From Nocardioides psychrotolerans (GTDB lineage Bacteria > Actinomycetota > Actinomycetes > Propionibacteriales > Nocardioidaceae): a stretch of 64,000 nucleotides of DNA. Below, piece by piece: positions 44,402 to 53,158 of the stretch. Every line of letters begins with the position of its first letter. Within the stretch, counting starts at the first letter, position 1. Below the pieces are notes generated by a model that saw only the letters and a program-made list of their open reading frames with translations, had not been told where the DNA came from and searched no databases. Where the stretch lies: positions 62,001-126,000 of the forward strand of contig NZ_FOQG01000006.1 of assembly GCF_900113685.1 (NCBI RefSeq). The letters are read 5' to 3'. The position numbers and the translations under genes are program-made.

Positions 44402-46083
44402 GCGCGCCCGACGAGGCGTCCCCGGAGACCCGGGCGGCCGAGGACCAGAAGGTCCTCGCCTCCAGCGCGATCATGGCGGCCGGCACCGTGGTTTCCCGGC
44501 TGAGCGGGTTCGTGCGCTCCACGCTGCTGGTCGCCGCCCTGGGCGTCTCGCTGCACGCCGACATCTTCACGATCGCCAACACCATCCCGACCATGCTCTA
44601 CATCCTGCTGGCCGGCGGCGTCTTCAACGCCGTGCTCGTGCCGCAGCTGGTGCGGGCCATGCAGAACGACCAGGACGGCGGCGAGGCCTACACCAACCGG
44701 GTCATCACCCTCGCCGCGCTGTTCCTCGGGGTCGTCACGGTGATCCTGGTCGTCGCGGCCCCGTTGGTGATGGACCTGGTCCTCAGCGACCAGTACTCCA
44801 CCGCCGACCTCGCCGAGCAACGGCAGTCGGCCATCGACTTCGCCCGCTACTGCCTGCCCCAGGTCTTCTTCTACGGGATGTTCGTGCTGGTCGGGCAGAT
44901 CCTCAACTCCCGGGGCCGTTTCGGGCCGATGATGTGGGCGCCGATCGCCAACAACGTGCTCGCAGTGACGGTGCTGGTCGTCTACCTCGTGGTCTACGGC
45001 GCGGCCCAGGGCGCGGAGAAGGTCGGTCCGTTCACCGCCGACCAGGAGCTGTTGCTGGGCCTCGGGTCGACCCTGGGCATCGCCGCACAGCTGGTCATCC
45101 TGCTGCCCTACCTCCGCAAGGCCGGCTTCACCTACCGACCGCGCTTCGACTTCCGGAACGCCGGACTGGGCCACACCCTGCGCCTGGGCGTCTGGACGGT
45201 GCTCTTCGTCATCGCCAACCAGGTCGCCTACGTCGTGGTGGTCAACCTCGCCAGCAGCGGCACCGCCTCGGGCGGAGAGGGCACCGGCATCACGATCTAT
45301 TCCTCGGCCTTCCTGATCATGATGGTGCCCCACTCGATCATCACGGTGTCGCTCGCCACCGCGATCCTGCCCGGGTTGTCGGCCCGCGCCGCCGCCCAGG
45401 ACCTCGCCGGTCTCGCCTCGTCGCTCACCACCACGCTGCGCACCGCACTCGCCGTGGTGGTGCCGTTCGCGGCACTGATGCCGGTGATCGCCCTCGACGT
45501 GGCCAACGTGGTCTGGGGCCACGGCGCCGGTGCCGACGACTTCCCTCGCTACGTGCCGTCGCTGGCTCTCTTCGGCGGTGGACTGGTCTTCTTCACCGTC
45601 CATTACCTCGTCCTGCGTGGCTTCTACGCGCTGGAGGAGACGCGCACCGTCTTCCTCATCCAGGTCGCGGTCGCCACCACCAACATCGTCGCCGCCGTCG
45701 TCCTCGTGGGCCGCACCAGCCTCGAGCAGACCTCGCCGGCCCTGGTCCTCGCCTACACCGCGGCGTACGCCGTGGGCTCGGCCATCTCCTACACCGTCCT
45801 GCGAGCGCGGCTCGGCGGCCTCGAGAGCCCCCGCCTCCTGCGCTTCCTCGTGCGCCTGGTCATCGCCGTGGCCCTCTCGACCGCCGTGGCCGGCCTGCTC
45901 GCGCTGGGCCTGCACACACTCACCGAGGAGCCCCCGTGGCCGGTCGCCGCGCTGCGGGCCGGGCTGGTGACGGCCGTGGACGTCGTCCTCTTCGTGCTGC
46001 TGGCCCGCCTGATGCGCCTGCGCGAGGTGACCTCGGTCATCGACACGGTGACGAGCAGGCTCGGTCGCGCACGGCGATCGTGA
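44398..46083 (+). CDS. murJ: Lipid II flippase MurJ
   Basis: A 561-residue MviN/MurJ protein of the MOP superfamily with about 14 membrane spans. It moves lipid II across the membrane for peptidoglycan synthesis. The early block SSAIMAAGTVVSRLSGFVRSTLLVAALG and the NSRGRFGPMMWAPIANN and VPHSIITVSLATAILP stretches are family-typical. In mycobacteria the same protein carries a C-terminal pseudokinase and domain; here those parts are a separate gene 52 bp downstream. The GTG start overlaps the DUF6049 stop (GTGA). Confidence 0.95.
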   Translation: MSAPDEASPETRAAEDQKVLASSAIMAAGTVVSRLSGFVRSTLLVAALGVSLHADIFTIANTIPTMLYILLAGGVFNAVLVPQLVRAMQNDQDGGEAYTNRVITLAALFLGVVTVILVVAAPLVMDLVLSDQYSTADLAEQRQSAIDFARYCLPQVFFYGMFVLVGQILNSRGRFGPMMWAPIANNVLAVTVLVVYLVVYGAAQGAEKVGPFTADQELLLGLGSTLGIAAQLVILLPYLRKAGFTYRPRFDFRNAGLGHTLRLGVWTVLFVIANQVAYVVVVNLASSGTASGGEGTGITIYSSAFLIMMVPHSIITVSLATAILPGLSARAAAQDLAGLASSLTTTLRTALAVVVPFAALMPVIALDVANVVWGHGAGADDFPRYVPSLALFGGGLVFFTVHYLVLRGFYALEETRTVFLIQVAVATTNIVAAVVLVGRTSLEQTSPALVLAYTAAYAVGSAISYTVLRARLGGLESPRLLRFLVRLVIAVALSTAVAGLLALGLHTLTEEPPWPVAALRAGLVTAVDVVLFVLLARLMRLREVTSVIDTVTSRLGRARRS

Positions 46084-46135
46084 ACTGCTCCTACGATGGC
46101 CCAGACCGAACGACCAGGGACGTGAAGGGACGGTA

Positions 46136-48007
46136 GTGCCGCACTCGATCCGGCCGGGCGACGTGCTCGCCGGCCGCTATCGACTCGTGGATCTGCTCAC
46201 CGAGAGTGGGGGCGGACGGTTCTGGCGAGCCCACGACCGTGTGCTGCAGCGCCACGTGGCGCTGCACGTCATCGCCGCGGACGACCCGCGGGCCCCCGGG
46301 TTGCTCGAGGCCGCCCGCAACTCGGCGATGATCCTCGACCGCCGGATTCTGCGGGTGCTCGACGCGGACACCGACGACGGGCTGGTCTTCGTGGTCAACG
46401 AGTGGGGCTCGGGCACCTCCCTGGACATCCTGGTCGCCGGCGGCCCGCTGCTGCCGCGTCGGGCCGCGTGGCTCGCCGGGGAGGTAGCCGACTCGGTGGC
46501 CCGGGCCCACGAGGCCGGTGTCACCCACGGCCGCCTCATCCCGGAGAACGTGATGGTCGACCGCAACGGGGAGATCCGGGTGATCGGTTTCTCCGTCGAC
46601 GCCGCCATGCACGGCCTGACCGGCTCCCGCGTCGAGAGCGACATCGCGGACCTGGCCGGGCTGCTCTACTGCGGTCTCACCGGCAAGTGGGCCGGCGTCT
46701 CGTCCTCGGCGGTGCCCCGGGCCCCTGCCGAGCACGGCGCGGTCCTGCGCCCCCGGCAGGTCCGCGCCGGGGTGCCGCGCAGCCTCGACGCCTTGTGCGA
46801 GGCCGTCCTGCACGCCTCCAGCGACACCGGCGCCGGCCGCGCCTCAGCGCGGCACCGCGAGCTGATCGCCCCGACCACGGCCAGCGAGATCAGCCTCTAC
46901 CTCGCCGATTACGTCGGCGACCCGGTCGGCATCTCCGAGGCGCTGCTCGCCGGCCTCCCGGCCCACCACGAGGAGCAGTTCCTCGTGCTGCCGGCCGTCC
47001 CCGACATCCCGGCACGCGACAGCGCCGAGCTGCCCGCCATCACCCAGGCAGTGGCCCTCCCGGAGCCGGCGGACGGCTCGACCGACGACGACGGCACCCC
47101 CGCCGAGCTGGTCACGCAGGCCGGCCTGCCGATCTTCGACGACAACGACGACGTCTCGTGGCTGGAGTCACGCACGACCCCGCCGCCGCCCCCACCGCCG
47201 TTCGAGGAGCCGCCCGAGCGTCCCCTCTTCGCCCCGGAGCCGGCCAGCGGCGAGCCCGCACGACGACCGCGTCCCGGCGCCGCCACGACGTCGACCGGGA
47301 GCGACTTCTGGCCGTGGGAGGCCGCGACCGGGCCGGGTCGCACCACCGGGAGCGGCCTCACGCCGGTCGTCGACGAGGAGCGACCGCCCGGACGCAGCTG
47401 GCTGCGCCTGGCCGCGCTGATCGCGGCGTGCCTGCTGCTGCTGGTGGCGATGGTGGTGGCCTACAACCTCGGACGCGGCAAGACCGTCCTCGGCTCCGAG
47501 CCCGTGCCGGACGACCCCTCGCCGAGCGCGAGCGCCACGACCACGCCGAGTGTCGTGGTTCCCCTCGGTGGGCTGGTCGCCGACGACCTCGACCCCCAGG
47601 GCGGCGACGGCGACGAGAACGGCGATGACGCGCCGCTGGTCGTCGACGGCGACCCGGCGACGACCTGGACGACCTCCAGCTACAACGATCAGTTCGGCCC
47701 GGCCGGGCTGAAGACCGGCGTCGGGCTGAGCATCGACCTCAACGGTGAGCACACCGTCTCGACGGTGGTGCTCGACCTGGTCGGCTCCCCGACCTCCGTC
47801 TCGCTCTACGTCACCGACAACGCCCCCGACGGCGTACGCGACCTCGAGCCGGCCGTGAGCGGCACCGCTGACGGCGAGACCCTCGAGCTCGACCTGCCCG
47901 ACGACACGACCGGCCGCTTCCTCGTGGTGTGGCTGACCTCCCTCCCGCTCCAGGACGACGGCCGCTTCCGCGGGACCGTCGCCGAGGTGTCGGTGCGCGG
48001 TGAGTGA
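46136..48007 (+). CDS. Membrane pseudokinase partner of MurJ
   Basis: A 623-residue protein matching the part fused to MurJ (MviN) in mycobacteria. The kinase-like domain (about 8-270) begins AGRYRLVDLLTESGGGRFW but lacks catalytic residues: the HRD loop reads THGRLIPENV and DFG reads GFS, so it should be inactive. A long Pro-rich acidic linker (about 290-415) leads to one membrane span (about 421-445). The outer part (about 490-623) is a beta domain like discoidin/F5-8 type modules (DGDPATTWTTSSYNDQFGP). In mycobacteria the phosphorylated pseudokinase recruits the FHA protein FhaA to control MurJ; a similar role is inferred here. Confidence 0.87.
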   Translation: MPHSIRPGDVLAGRYRLVDLLTESGGGRFWRAHDRVLQRHVALHVIAADDPRAPGLLEAARNSAMILDRRILRVLDADTDDGLVFVVNEWGSGTSLDILVAGGPLLPRRAAWLAGEVADSVARAHEAGVTHGRLIPENVMVDRNGEIRVIGFSVDAAMHGLTGSRVESDIADLAGLLYCGLTGKWAGVSSSAVPRAPAEHGAVLRPRQVRAGVPRSLDALCEAVLHASSDTGAGRASARHRELIAPTTASEISLYLADYVGDPVGISEALLAGLPAHHEEQFLVLPAVPDIPARDSAELPAITQAVALPEPADGSTDDDGTPAELVTQAGLPIFDDNDDVSWLESRTTPPPPPPPFEEPPERPLFAPEPASGEPARRPRPGAATTSTGSDFWPWEAATGPGRTTGSGLTPVVDEERPPGRSWLRLAALIAACLLLLVAMVVAYNLGRGKTVLGSEPVPDDPSPSASATTTPSVVVPLGGLVADDLDPQGGDGDENGDDAPLVVDGDPATTWTTSSYNDQFGPAGLKTGVGLSIDLNGEHTVSTVVLDLVGSPTSVSLYVTDNAPDGVRDLEPAVSGTADGETLELDLPDDTTGRFLVVWLTSLPLQDDGRFRGTVAEVSVRGE

Positions 48008-48698
48008 GAGTCCCGGCACTGACGAGGAGGGAGGGCGCAACGACGCCGATCTCCTGCGCGCCCACGTCGACGGGGACACCGAGGCCTTCGGCATCCTCTT
48101 CCGCCGCCACCGCGACCGGCTCTGGGCCGTGGCGCTACGCACGATGGGCAACCCCGAGGACGCCGCCGACGGGCTCCAGGACGGCCTGATCGCCGCCTAC
48201 CGTCGCGCCGGCTCCTTCCGCGGCGAGGCCCAGGTCACCACCTGGTTGCACCGGGTCATCGTCAACGCCTGCCTCGACCGGATCCGCGCCGCCAAGGTGC
48301 GCCGGGCCGTCCCGCTGCCCGACGACCTCGAGGACTACGGCGACCGCGGCGCGCTGATCGCGCACACCGAGGCCACCTCCGACCCTGCCGACCTGGCGGT
48401 GCGCGACGAACGCCGTGACCGCGTCCTGGCCGCCCTCGGCGGGCTTCCGGCCGAACAGCGCGCGGCCCTGGTGCTGGTCGACATGGAGGGCTACCCGGTC
48501 GCCGAGGTGGCCCTGATGCTCGACTGCGCCGAGGGGACGGTGAAGTCGCGGTGCTCGCGCGGACGTGCCCGACTCGCCGTGGCGCTGGAGCTGCTGGCTC
48601 CCGGGCGTGAGCAGGACCACGAACCTCCGCGGAACCCGCCGGTCGTCGCTCCCGTCCGATACACACCCTCGCCGAGGGCCCCGCCCCCCGCTGACTGA
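48000..48698 (+). CDS. sigM: ECF sigma factor SigM-like
   Basis: A 232-residue ECF sigma factor. Region 2 is LLRAHVDGDTEAFGILFRRHRDRLWAVALRTMGNPEDAADGLQDGLIAAYRR, with region 2.4 STFRG-like sequence at GSFRGEAQVTTWL; region 4 has LPAEQRAALVLVDMEGYPVAEVA and CAEGTVKSRCSRGRARL. Its place after murJ/pseudokinase and before an anti-sigma-like gene and trxBA matches sigM (Rv3911). It begins at a GTG inside the 3' end of the pseudokinase gene (8-base overlap). A basic Pro-rich tail extends the protein beyond the usual end. Confidence 0.88.
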   Translation: MSESPGTDEEGGRNDADLLRAHVDGDTEAFGILFRRHRDRLWAVALRTMGNPEDAADGLQDGLIAAYRRAGSFRGEAQVTTWLHRVIVNACLDRIRAAKVRRAVPLPDDLEDYGDRGALIAHTEATSDPADLAVRDERRDRVLAALGGLPAEQRAALVLVDMEGYPVAEVALMLDCAEGTVKSRCSRGRARLAVALELLAPGREQDHEPPRNPPVVAPVRYTPSPRAPPPAD

Positions 48699-48743
48699 CC
48701 CGCCTCTCACCCGTCTCACCACTCCCGAGGAGAATCCGTTCCC

Positions 48744-49496
48744 GTGTCCGACGATCGCGAGCTGAGCCCCGAGCAGGAAGAACGCGTACGCCGCCTGCTC
48801 GCCGAGGCGCGCGTCGAGGAGCCGATCCCGGGCGACGTCGCCGGGCGGCTGGACCGGGTGCTGGCCCGCCTCGCCGACGGGGAGCCGGACCACGACCCCG
48901 CAGAGGTCGTCGAGCTGGCCTCGCGTCGACGCCGCAAGGTCACCACGTTGCTGGTCGCTGCTGCTGTCGTCGTCGCGGTCGGTGTCGGTGCCAGCCAGCT
49001 GTCGCCGGACCGGTTCGACACCTCCGCGGACAGCGCGACGTCGGGCTCCGTGCCCGAGTCGACCGGCCAGGAGGAGCTCCTGGACTCCGGCGCTGCTGGC
49101 AGTGCCGATGCCGAGGTCCCGGCCCCCGCGGAGGCGCCACCTGCCCCCTTCAACGAGAGCGGGGAGGCCTCGGCCTACGCGCTCGAGATGGCGCGACCGA
49201 CCAGGATCCGGCCGGCCTTCTTCGGCGACGACGTGGCCCGAGTGCGCAGCCGTCTCGCCAGGTCCAGCCTGTCGGCGCAGTCGCCCACCGACCGGGGCGA
49301 CGTGTCGGCCGACGCCGCGCGATCCAGCATGTGTGAGCCCGCGGCCTGGGGTCCTGGCGACCTCTACGTCGTGCGCTACGTCGGCAACCCGGCCGTCCTC
49401 GCGTTCCGTCCGGCCGCCGGCGACACCCAGGTCGTCGACCTGCTGCAGTGCGGCACGGCCGACATCCTGCGCTCGGTGACCCTGCCCGGGAGCTGA
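48744..49496 (+). CDS. Putative membrane anti-sigma factor of SigM
   Basis: A 250-residue single-span protein. Residues 1-62 would be inside ([37 protein letters not shown]), a basic RRRRK leads into a membrane span (about 66-85), and the outer part (about 90-250) has a Ser/Pro/Ala linker and a small domain with two Cys ([17 protein letters not shown]). It lacks the HxxxCxxC zinc motif of ZAS-type anti-sigmas. The role is inferred from position (Rv3912-like) and topology. GTG at 48744 lies 45 bp after sigM. Confidence 0.7.
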   Translation: MSDDRELSPEQEERVRRLLAEARVEEPIPGDVAGRLDRVLARLADGEPDHDPAEVVELASRRRRKVTTLLVAAAVVVAVGVGASQLSPDRFDTSADSATSGSVPESTGQEELLDSGAAGSADAEVPAPAEAPPAPFNESGEASAYALEMARPTRIRPAFFGDDVARVRSRLARSSLSAQSPTDRGDVSADAARSSMCEPAAWGPGDLYVVRYVGNPAVLAFRPAAGDTQVVDLLQCGTADILRSVTLPGS

Positions 49497-49623
49497 CGGC
49501 TCTACCGCGCGGCGTGAGCGGGGCGGAGCGCGGGAAGAACGCTCGCCTACGATCGGTTGTAGCACGTGCGGCCCCAGCAGGGTCGTCCCCGCACACCACG
49601 ATCAGCGACCAGAGAGCGACGGC

Positions 49624-50616
49624 ATGTCTGAGACCCGCAACGTCATCATCATCGGCTCCGGCCCCGCGGGCTACACCGCCGCGGTCTACGCCGCGCGCGC
49701 GAGCCTGAACCCCCTCCTCCTCGAAGGGTCGGTCACCGCCGGCGGTGCGTTGATGAACACCACCGAGGTCGAGAACTTCCCCGGTTTCCGCGACGGCATC
49801 ATGGGCCCGGCCCTGATGGATGAGATGCGCGCCCAGGCCGAGCGCTTCGGCGCCGAGATGATCCCCGACGACGTGGTGGAGGTCGACCTCGCCGGCGACG
49901 TCAAGGTGGTCAAGACGGCAGAAGACACCTACACGGCGCGCGCGGTGATCCTCGCGACCGGCTCGGGCTACCGCAAGCTCGACCTGCCCAACGAGGAGAA
50001 GCTGTCGGGGCGCGGCGTGTCCTACTGCGCCACCTGCGACGGGTTCTTCTTCCGCGAGCAGCACATCGCCGTCGTCGGTGGCGGCGACTCGGCGGTCGAG
50101 GAGGCCACCTTCCTGACCCGCTTCGGCTCCAAGGTGTCGCTCATCGTGCGCCGCGACGAGCTGCGCGCGTCCAAGATCATGCAGGAGCGCGCGTTCGCCG
50201 ACCCCAAGCTCGACATCGTGTGGAACTCCGTCGTCGAGAGCGTCAACGGTGCGGACAAGCTCGAGTCGGTCACCCTCAAGGACACCGTCACGGGCGAGAC
50301 CCGCGACCTGGACTCCACCGGCCTGTTCATCGCCATCGGTCACGACCCGCGCTCCGAGCTGCTCCAGGGCCAGGTCGACCTCGACGAGAACGGCTACGTC
50401 CTGGTCCAGCAGCCGTCCACGGTCACCAACCTGCCCGGCGTGTTCGCCGCGGGCGACCTGGTCGACCACCACTACCGCCAGGCCATCACGGCCGCCGGCA
50501 CCGGCTGCGCGGCCGCTCTCGACGCCGAGCGCTACCTCGGGGAGCGCGACTTCGCCGCTGCCGTCGCCGGTCCTGACGCGATGATGGCCGAGGTCGCCCA
50601 GGCCGCAGGCGCCTGA
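49624..50616 (+). CDS. trxB: Thioredoxin-disulfide reductase
   Basis: A 330-residue low-molecular-weight thioredoxin reductase. FAD-binding [16 protein letters not shown] is at the N-terminus, the redox pair C135ATC138 is followed by DG, NADPH-binding is [13 protein letters not shown], and the FAD-closing motif is [23 protein letters not shown]. It uses NADPH to reduce the TrxA encoded 128 bp downstream. This is the trxB2 position of the oriC block and part of the cell's disulfide stress response. Confidence 0.96.
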   Translation: MSETRNVIIIGSGPAGYTAAVYAARASLNPLLLEGSVTAGGALMNTTEVENFPGFRDGIMGPALMDEMRAQAERFGAEMIPDDVVEVDLAGDVKVVKTAEDTYTARAVILATGSGYRKLDLPNEEKLSGRGVSYCATCDGFFFREQHIAVVGGGDSAVEEATFLTRFGSKVSLIVRRDELRASKIMQERAFADPKLDIVWNSVVESVNGADKLESVTLKDTVTGETRDLDSTGLFIAIGHDPRSELLQGQVDLDENGYVLVQQPSTVTNLPGVFAAGDLVDHHYRQAITAAGTGCAAALDAERYLGERDFAAAVAGPDAMMAEVAQAAGA

Positions 50617-50744
50617 GCCCTCACCGTCGGCGACCTGCTGCGCCACGATCCAGCAGGGAACACCGGGCCGGGCCGTGGTGTTGAGTAGAGACAGACCTCA
50701 GAGTTGACCGAGCCTCCCGGGCTCATCGAGAAGGAGAAATCACC

Positions 50745-51071
50745 GTGGGCAACATCGCAGCCGTGACCGACGCCGAGTTCGAGGCGCAGGTCCTCAAGTC
50801 CGACAAGCCGGTCCTCGTGGACTTCTGGGCCGAGTGGTGCGGCCCGTGCCGCCAGGTCGCCCCGATCCTCGACGAGATCGCGACCGCCCACGGTGACAAG
50901 ATCACCTTCCTGAAGATGAACGTCGACGAGAACCCCGTCACGCCCTCGTCCTACCGCGTGACCGGCATCCCGACGATCAACGTCTACCAGGGTGGCGAGG
51001 TGGTCCGCTCGATCGTGGGCGCCAAGCCGAAGGCCGCTCTCCTCAAGGAGCTCGAGCCCTTCATCGGCTGA
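50745..51071 (+). CDS. trxA: Thioredoxin
   Basis: A 108-residue thioredoxin with the active site W31-CGPC (C32, C35) in FWAEWCGPCRQ, the cis-proline in TGIPTINVYQGGE and the usual length. It starts at GTG 50745 with AAGGAG 8 bases upstream. TrxB reduces it. The mycobacterial block continues with cwlM at this point; here trxA is instead followed by a hairpin pair and a convergent acetyltransferase gene. Confidence 0.96.
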   Translation: MGNIAAVTDAEFEAQVLKSDKPVLVDFWAEWCGPCRQVAPILDEIATAHGDKITFLKMNVDENPVTPSSYRVTGIPTINVYQGGEVVRSIVGAKPKAALLKELEPFIG

Positions 51072-51080
51072 CCACGCTGG

Positions 51081-51100
51081 TCCGGGCTGTATCGCCCGGA
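51081..51100 (+). terminator. Short perfect stem-loop after trxA
   Basis: TCCGGGC-tgtatc-GCCCGGA, 7-bp stem, starting 10 bases after the trxA stop. The longer hairpin at 51103-51158 follows directly. Confidence 0.6.
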
Positions 51101-51102
51101 AC

Positions 51103-51158
51103 AGTGCGGCACGTTTGCGACCTCCCTGGCTCGTCATAGGTCGAAAACGTCCCGCACT
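51103..51158. repeat. Long imperfect hairpin between convergent trxA and acetyltransferase genes
   Basis: Two 21-base arms (51103-51123 and 51138-51158) pair at 19 of 21 positions with a 14-base loop. It begins agtgcggcacg and ends cgtcccgcact. It ends 7 bases short of the acetyltransferase stop. Architecture resembles the element at 16188-16249, with an unrelated sequence. Confidence 0.65.
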
Positions 51159-51164
51159 AACCCT

Positions 51165-51821
51165 TCACCGCTCCCCCGGCTCGCCGAGGGAGCGGTGGCT
51201 GCGTTCGGAGGCTGGAGCCGGAGCCGGTCGCACCACGCCGATCAGCCGCTCCAGGGCCGCCTCCACCTCGTCGCGCCAGGTCAGCGCCGAGCGCAGCTCC
51301 ATCCGCATCCGCGGCGTGCGCGGGTGCGGCCGGTGGGTCTTGAAGCCCACTCCCCCGAGGAACTCGGTCGACACCAGGCAGGAGCCGCGTCGTGGCGTGG
51401 TCGTGCCGAAGGCCTCCACCGCGCGGATGCCACCACGCCTGATCAGGTCGCCTGCCATGCCCTGCACCAGCATCCGCCCCAGCCCCCCGCCGGCATGGAG
51501 CGGATCGACGTACGCCGTGGTGAGCAGGACGGCGTCCGACGAGACCGGCGCGGTGGGGAAGCCATCGGCCCCGGGGGCGAAGGCCGCCGGGACGTAGACG
51601 ACGTAGCCCACCGGCCGGTCGTCGACCAGGACGACCCTGCCGCAGGAGCCCCACTCCCGCAGCACTTCGGAGAGCCACGCCTCCTTCTCCGCCGCCGCGG
51701 CCTCCCTGCCGTGCACGCGGCCGCGGCGCACGGGGTCCAGCTCCCAGAAGAGGCAGGTGCAGCACGGTCCGGGCAGCTCGGCGAGGTGGTCGACGGTGAG
51801 CCGGACGACCTTGCGCGACAT
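51165..51821 (-). CDS. GNAT family N-acetyltransferase
   Basis: A 218-residue GNAT-fold protein. The N-terminal part has CCTCLFWELDP, and the acetyl-CoA region shows VGYVVYVPAAF, LLTTAYVDPLHAGGGLGRMLVQGMAGDLIRRGG, where the G-x-G-x-L/M pattern is the pyrophosphate loop. The C-terminal tail is Arg-rich. The ATG at 51819-51821 is well supported by GGAGG 6 bases upstream; the frame is open to 51920. It is divergent from the aminotransferase gene with a 55-bp interval. The acceptor is unknown. Confidence 0.82.
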   Translation of the reverse strand: MSRKVVRLTVDHLAELPGPCCTCLFWELDPVRRGRVHGREAAAAEKEAWLSEVLREWGSCGRVVLVDDRPVGYVVYVPAAFAPGADGFPTAPVSSDAVLLTTAYVDPLHAGGGLGRMLVQGMAGDLIRRGGIRAVEAFGTTTPRRGSCLVSTEFLGGVGFKTHRPHPRTPRMRMELRSALTWRDEVEAALERLIGVVRPAPAPASERSHRSLGEPGER

Positions 51822-51876
51822 CTGGTGCCTCCTTCCGGGTGGGATCGTCGGTGATCGAGGGGTCCCTCCTGAGAGG

Positions 51877-53100
51877 ATGACACCTGTGCGCCCCATCCGG
51901 CAGAGCCGCAAGCTCCACAACGTCCGCTACGACGTCCGCGGACCCATCCTCGTCGAGGCCCAGCGCCTCGAGGCGGAGGGTCACCGGATCCTCAAGCTCA
52001 ACATCGGCAACCCCGCGCCGTTCGGCTTCGAGGCTCCCGAGGCGATCCTGGCCGACATGATCCACCACCTGCCGGACGCGCAGGGCTACAGCGACTCCCA
52101 GGGGATCTACCCAGCGCGGACCGCCGTCTCGCAGTTCTACCAGCAGCAGGGGCTCAAGGACTGCATGGTGGAGGACGTCTTCATCGGCAACGGCGTGTCC
52201 GAGCTCATCTCGATGGTGCTGCAAGCCTTCGTCGACGACGGCAACGAGATCCTGGTGCCGGCACCCGACTACCCGCTGTGGACCGGGGCCGTGACGCTGG
52301 CCGGTGGGGTGCCCGTGCACTACCTGTGCGACGAGGACGACGGCTGGAACCCGGACCTGGCTGACATCGAGGCCAAGATCACCGAGAACACCCATGCCAT
52401 CGTCATCATCAACCCCAACAACCCCACGGGTGCCGTCTACAGCAAGCAGGTCGTCGAGGGTCTCATCGACATCGCGCGACGCCACCAGCTCGTGGTCTTC
52501 GCCGACGAGATCTACGAGAAGATCCTCTTCGACGGCGCCGTGCACCACCACGCCGCCAAGGCGGCCGGGGACGACGTGCTGTGCCTGACGTTCAGCGGAT
52601 TGTCCAAGGCCTACCGGGTCTGCGGCTACCGCGCCGGCTGGGTGATGATCTCGGGCCCCAAGGAGATCGCCGAGGACTTCCTCGAGGGACTCACGCTCGT
52701 GGCCAACATGCGCATGTGCGCGAACGTGCCGGCCCAGCACGCGATCCAGACGGCCCTGGGGGGCTACCAGTCGATCCAGGAGCTGATCGTGCCCGGAGGG
52801 CGCTTCTACGAGCAGAGCATGCTCGCGCACCGGTTGCTCAACGAGATCCCCGGTGTCTCCTCGGTCAAGCCGCAGGGCGCGCTCTACTGCTTCCCACGCC
52901 TGGACCCCGACGTCTACACGATCGAGGACGACGAGCAGTTCGTCATCGACCTGCTGCGTGCCAAGAAGCTGCTCGTCACCCACGGGACCGGCTTCAACTG
53001 GCCCACGCCCGACCACTTCCGGCTGGTCACGCTGCCCGACGTGACCGTGCTGGAGGAGGCGATCGGTCGGATCGCCGACTTCCTGGCCACCCGCCGCTGA
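51877..53100 (+). CDS. Class I/II PLP-dependent aminotransferase (AlaA/AspC-like)
   Basis: A 407-residue fold-type I aminotransferase. Motifs include LKLNIGNPAPFGFEAPEAI, the NPNNPTGAVY substrate/PLP pocket, FADEIYEKILFDG, the PLP lysine K244 in SGLSKAYR, and the phosphate-binding GYRAGW. It closely resembles glutamate-pyruvate (alanine) transaminases. The ATG at 51877 has AGAGG immediately before it, so GTG at 51886 (spacing 8) may be the true start, giving VRPIRQSRK. The PlsC-type gene follows in the same direction after 58 bp. Confidence 0.88.
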   Translation: MTPVRPIRQSRKLHNVRYDVRGPILVEAQRLEAEGHRILKLNIGNPAPFGFEAPEAILADMIHHLPDAQGYSDSQGIYPARTAVSQFYQQQGLKDCMVEDVFIGNGVSELISMVLQAFVDDGNEILVPAPDYPLWTGAVTLAGGVPVHYLCDEDDGWNPDLADIEAKITENTHAIVIINPNNPTGAVYSKQVVEGLIDIARRHQLVVFADEIYEKILFDGAVHHHAAKAAGDDVLCLTFSGLSKAYRVCGYRAGWVMISGPKEIAEDFLEGLTLVANMRMCANVPAQHAIQTALGGYQSIQELIVPGGRFYEQSMLAHRLLNEIPGVSSVKPQGALYCFPRLDPDVYTIEDDEQFVIDLLRAKKLLVTHGTGFNWPTPDHFRLVTLPDVTVLEEAIGRIADFLATRR

Positions 53101-53158
53101 CCTGCACCAGTCTTCGTCGTACGACGTCCCACTCGACCCCGCTCAACGAGGAGCAACC

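Noticed and set aside
43717..45915. A 732-codon leftward open frame across DUF6049 and murJ
   Set aside because: Same antisense artefact; the rightward genes have overlapping starts/stops and family signatures.
49497..49623. SigM-type promoter before trxB
   Set aside because: A loose GGGAAGAAC ... TACGAT pairing can be drawn, but neither half fits a known ECF consensus well enough.
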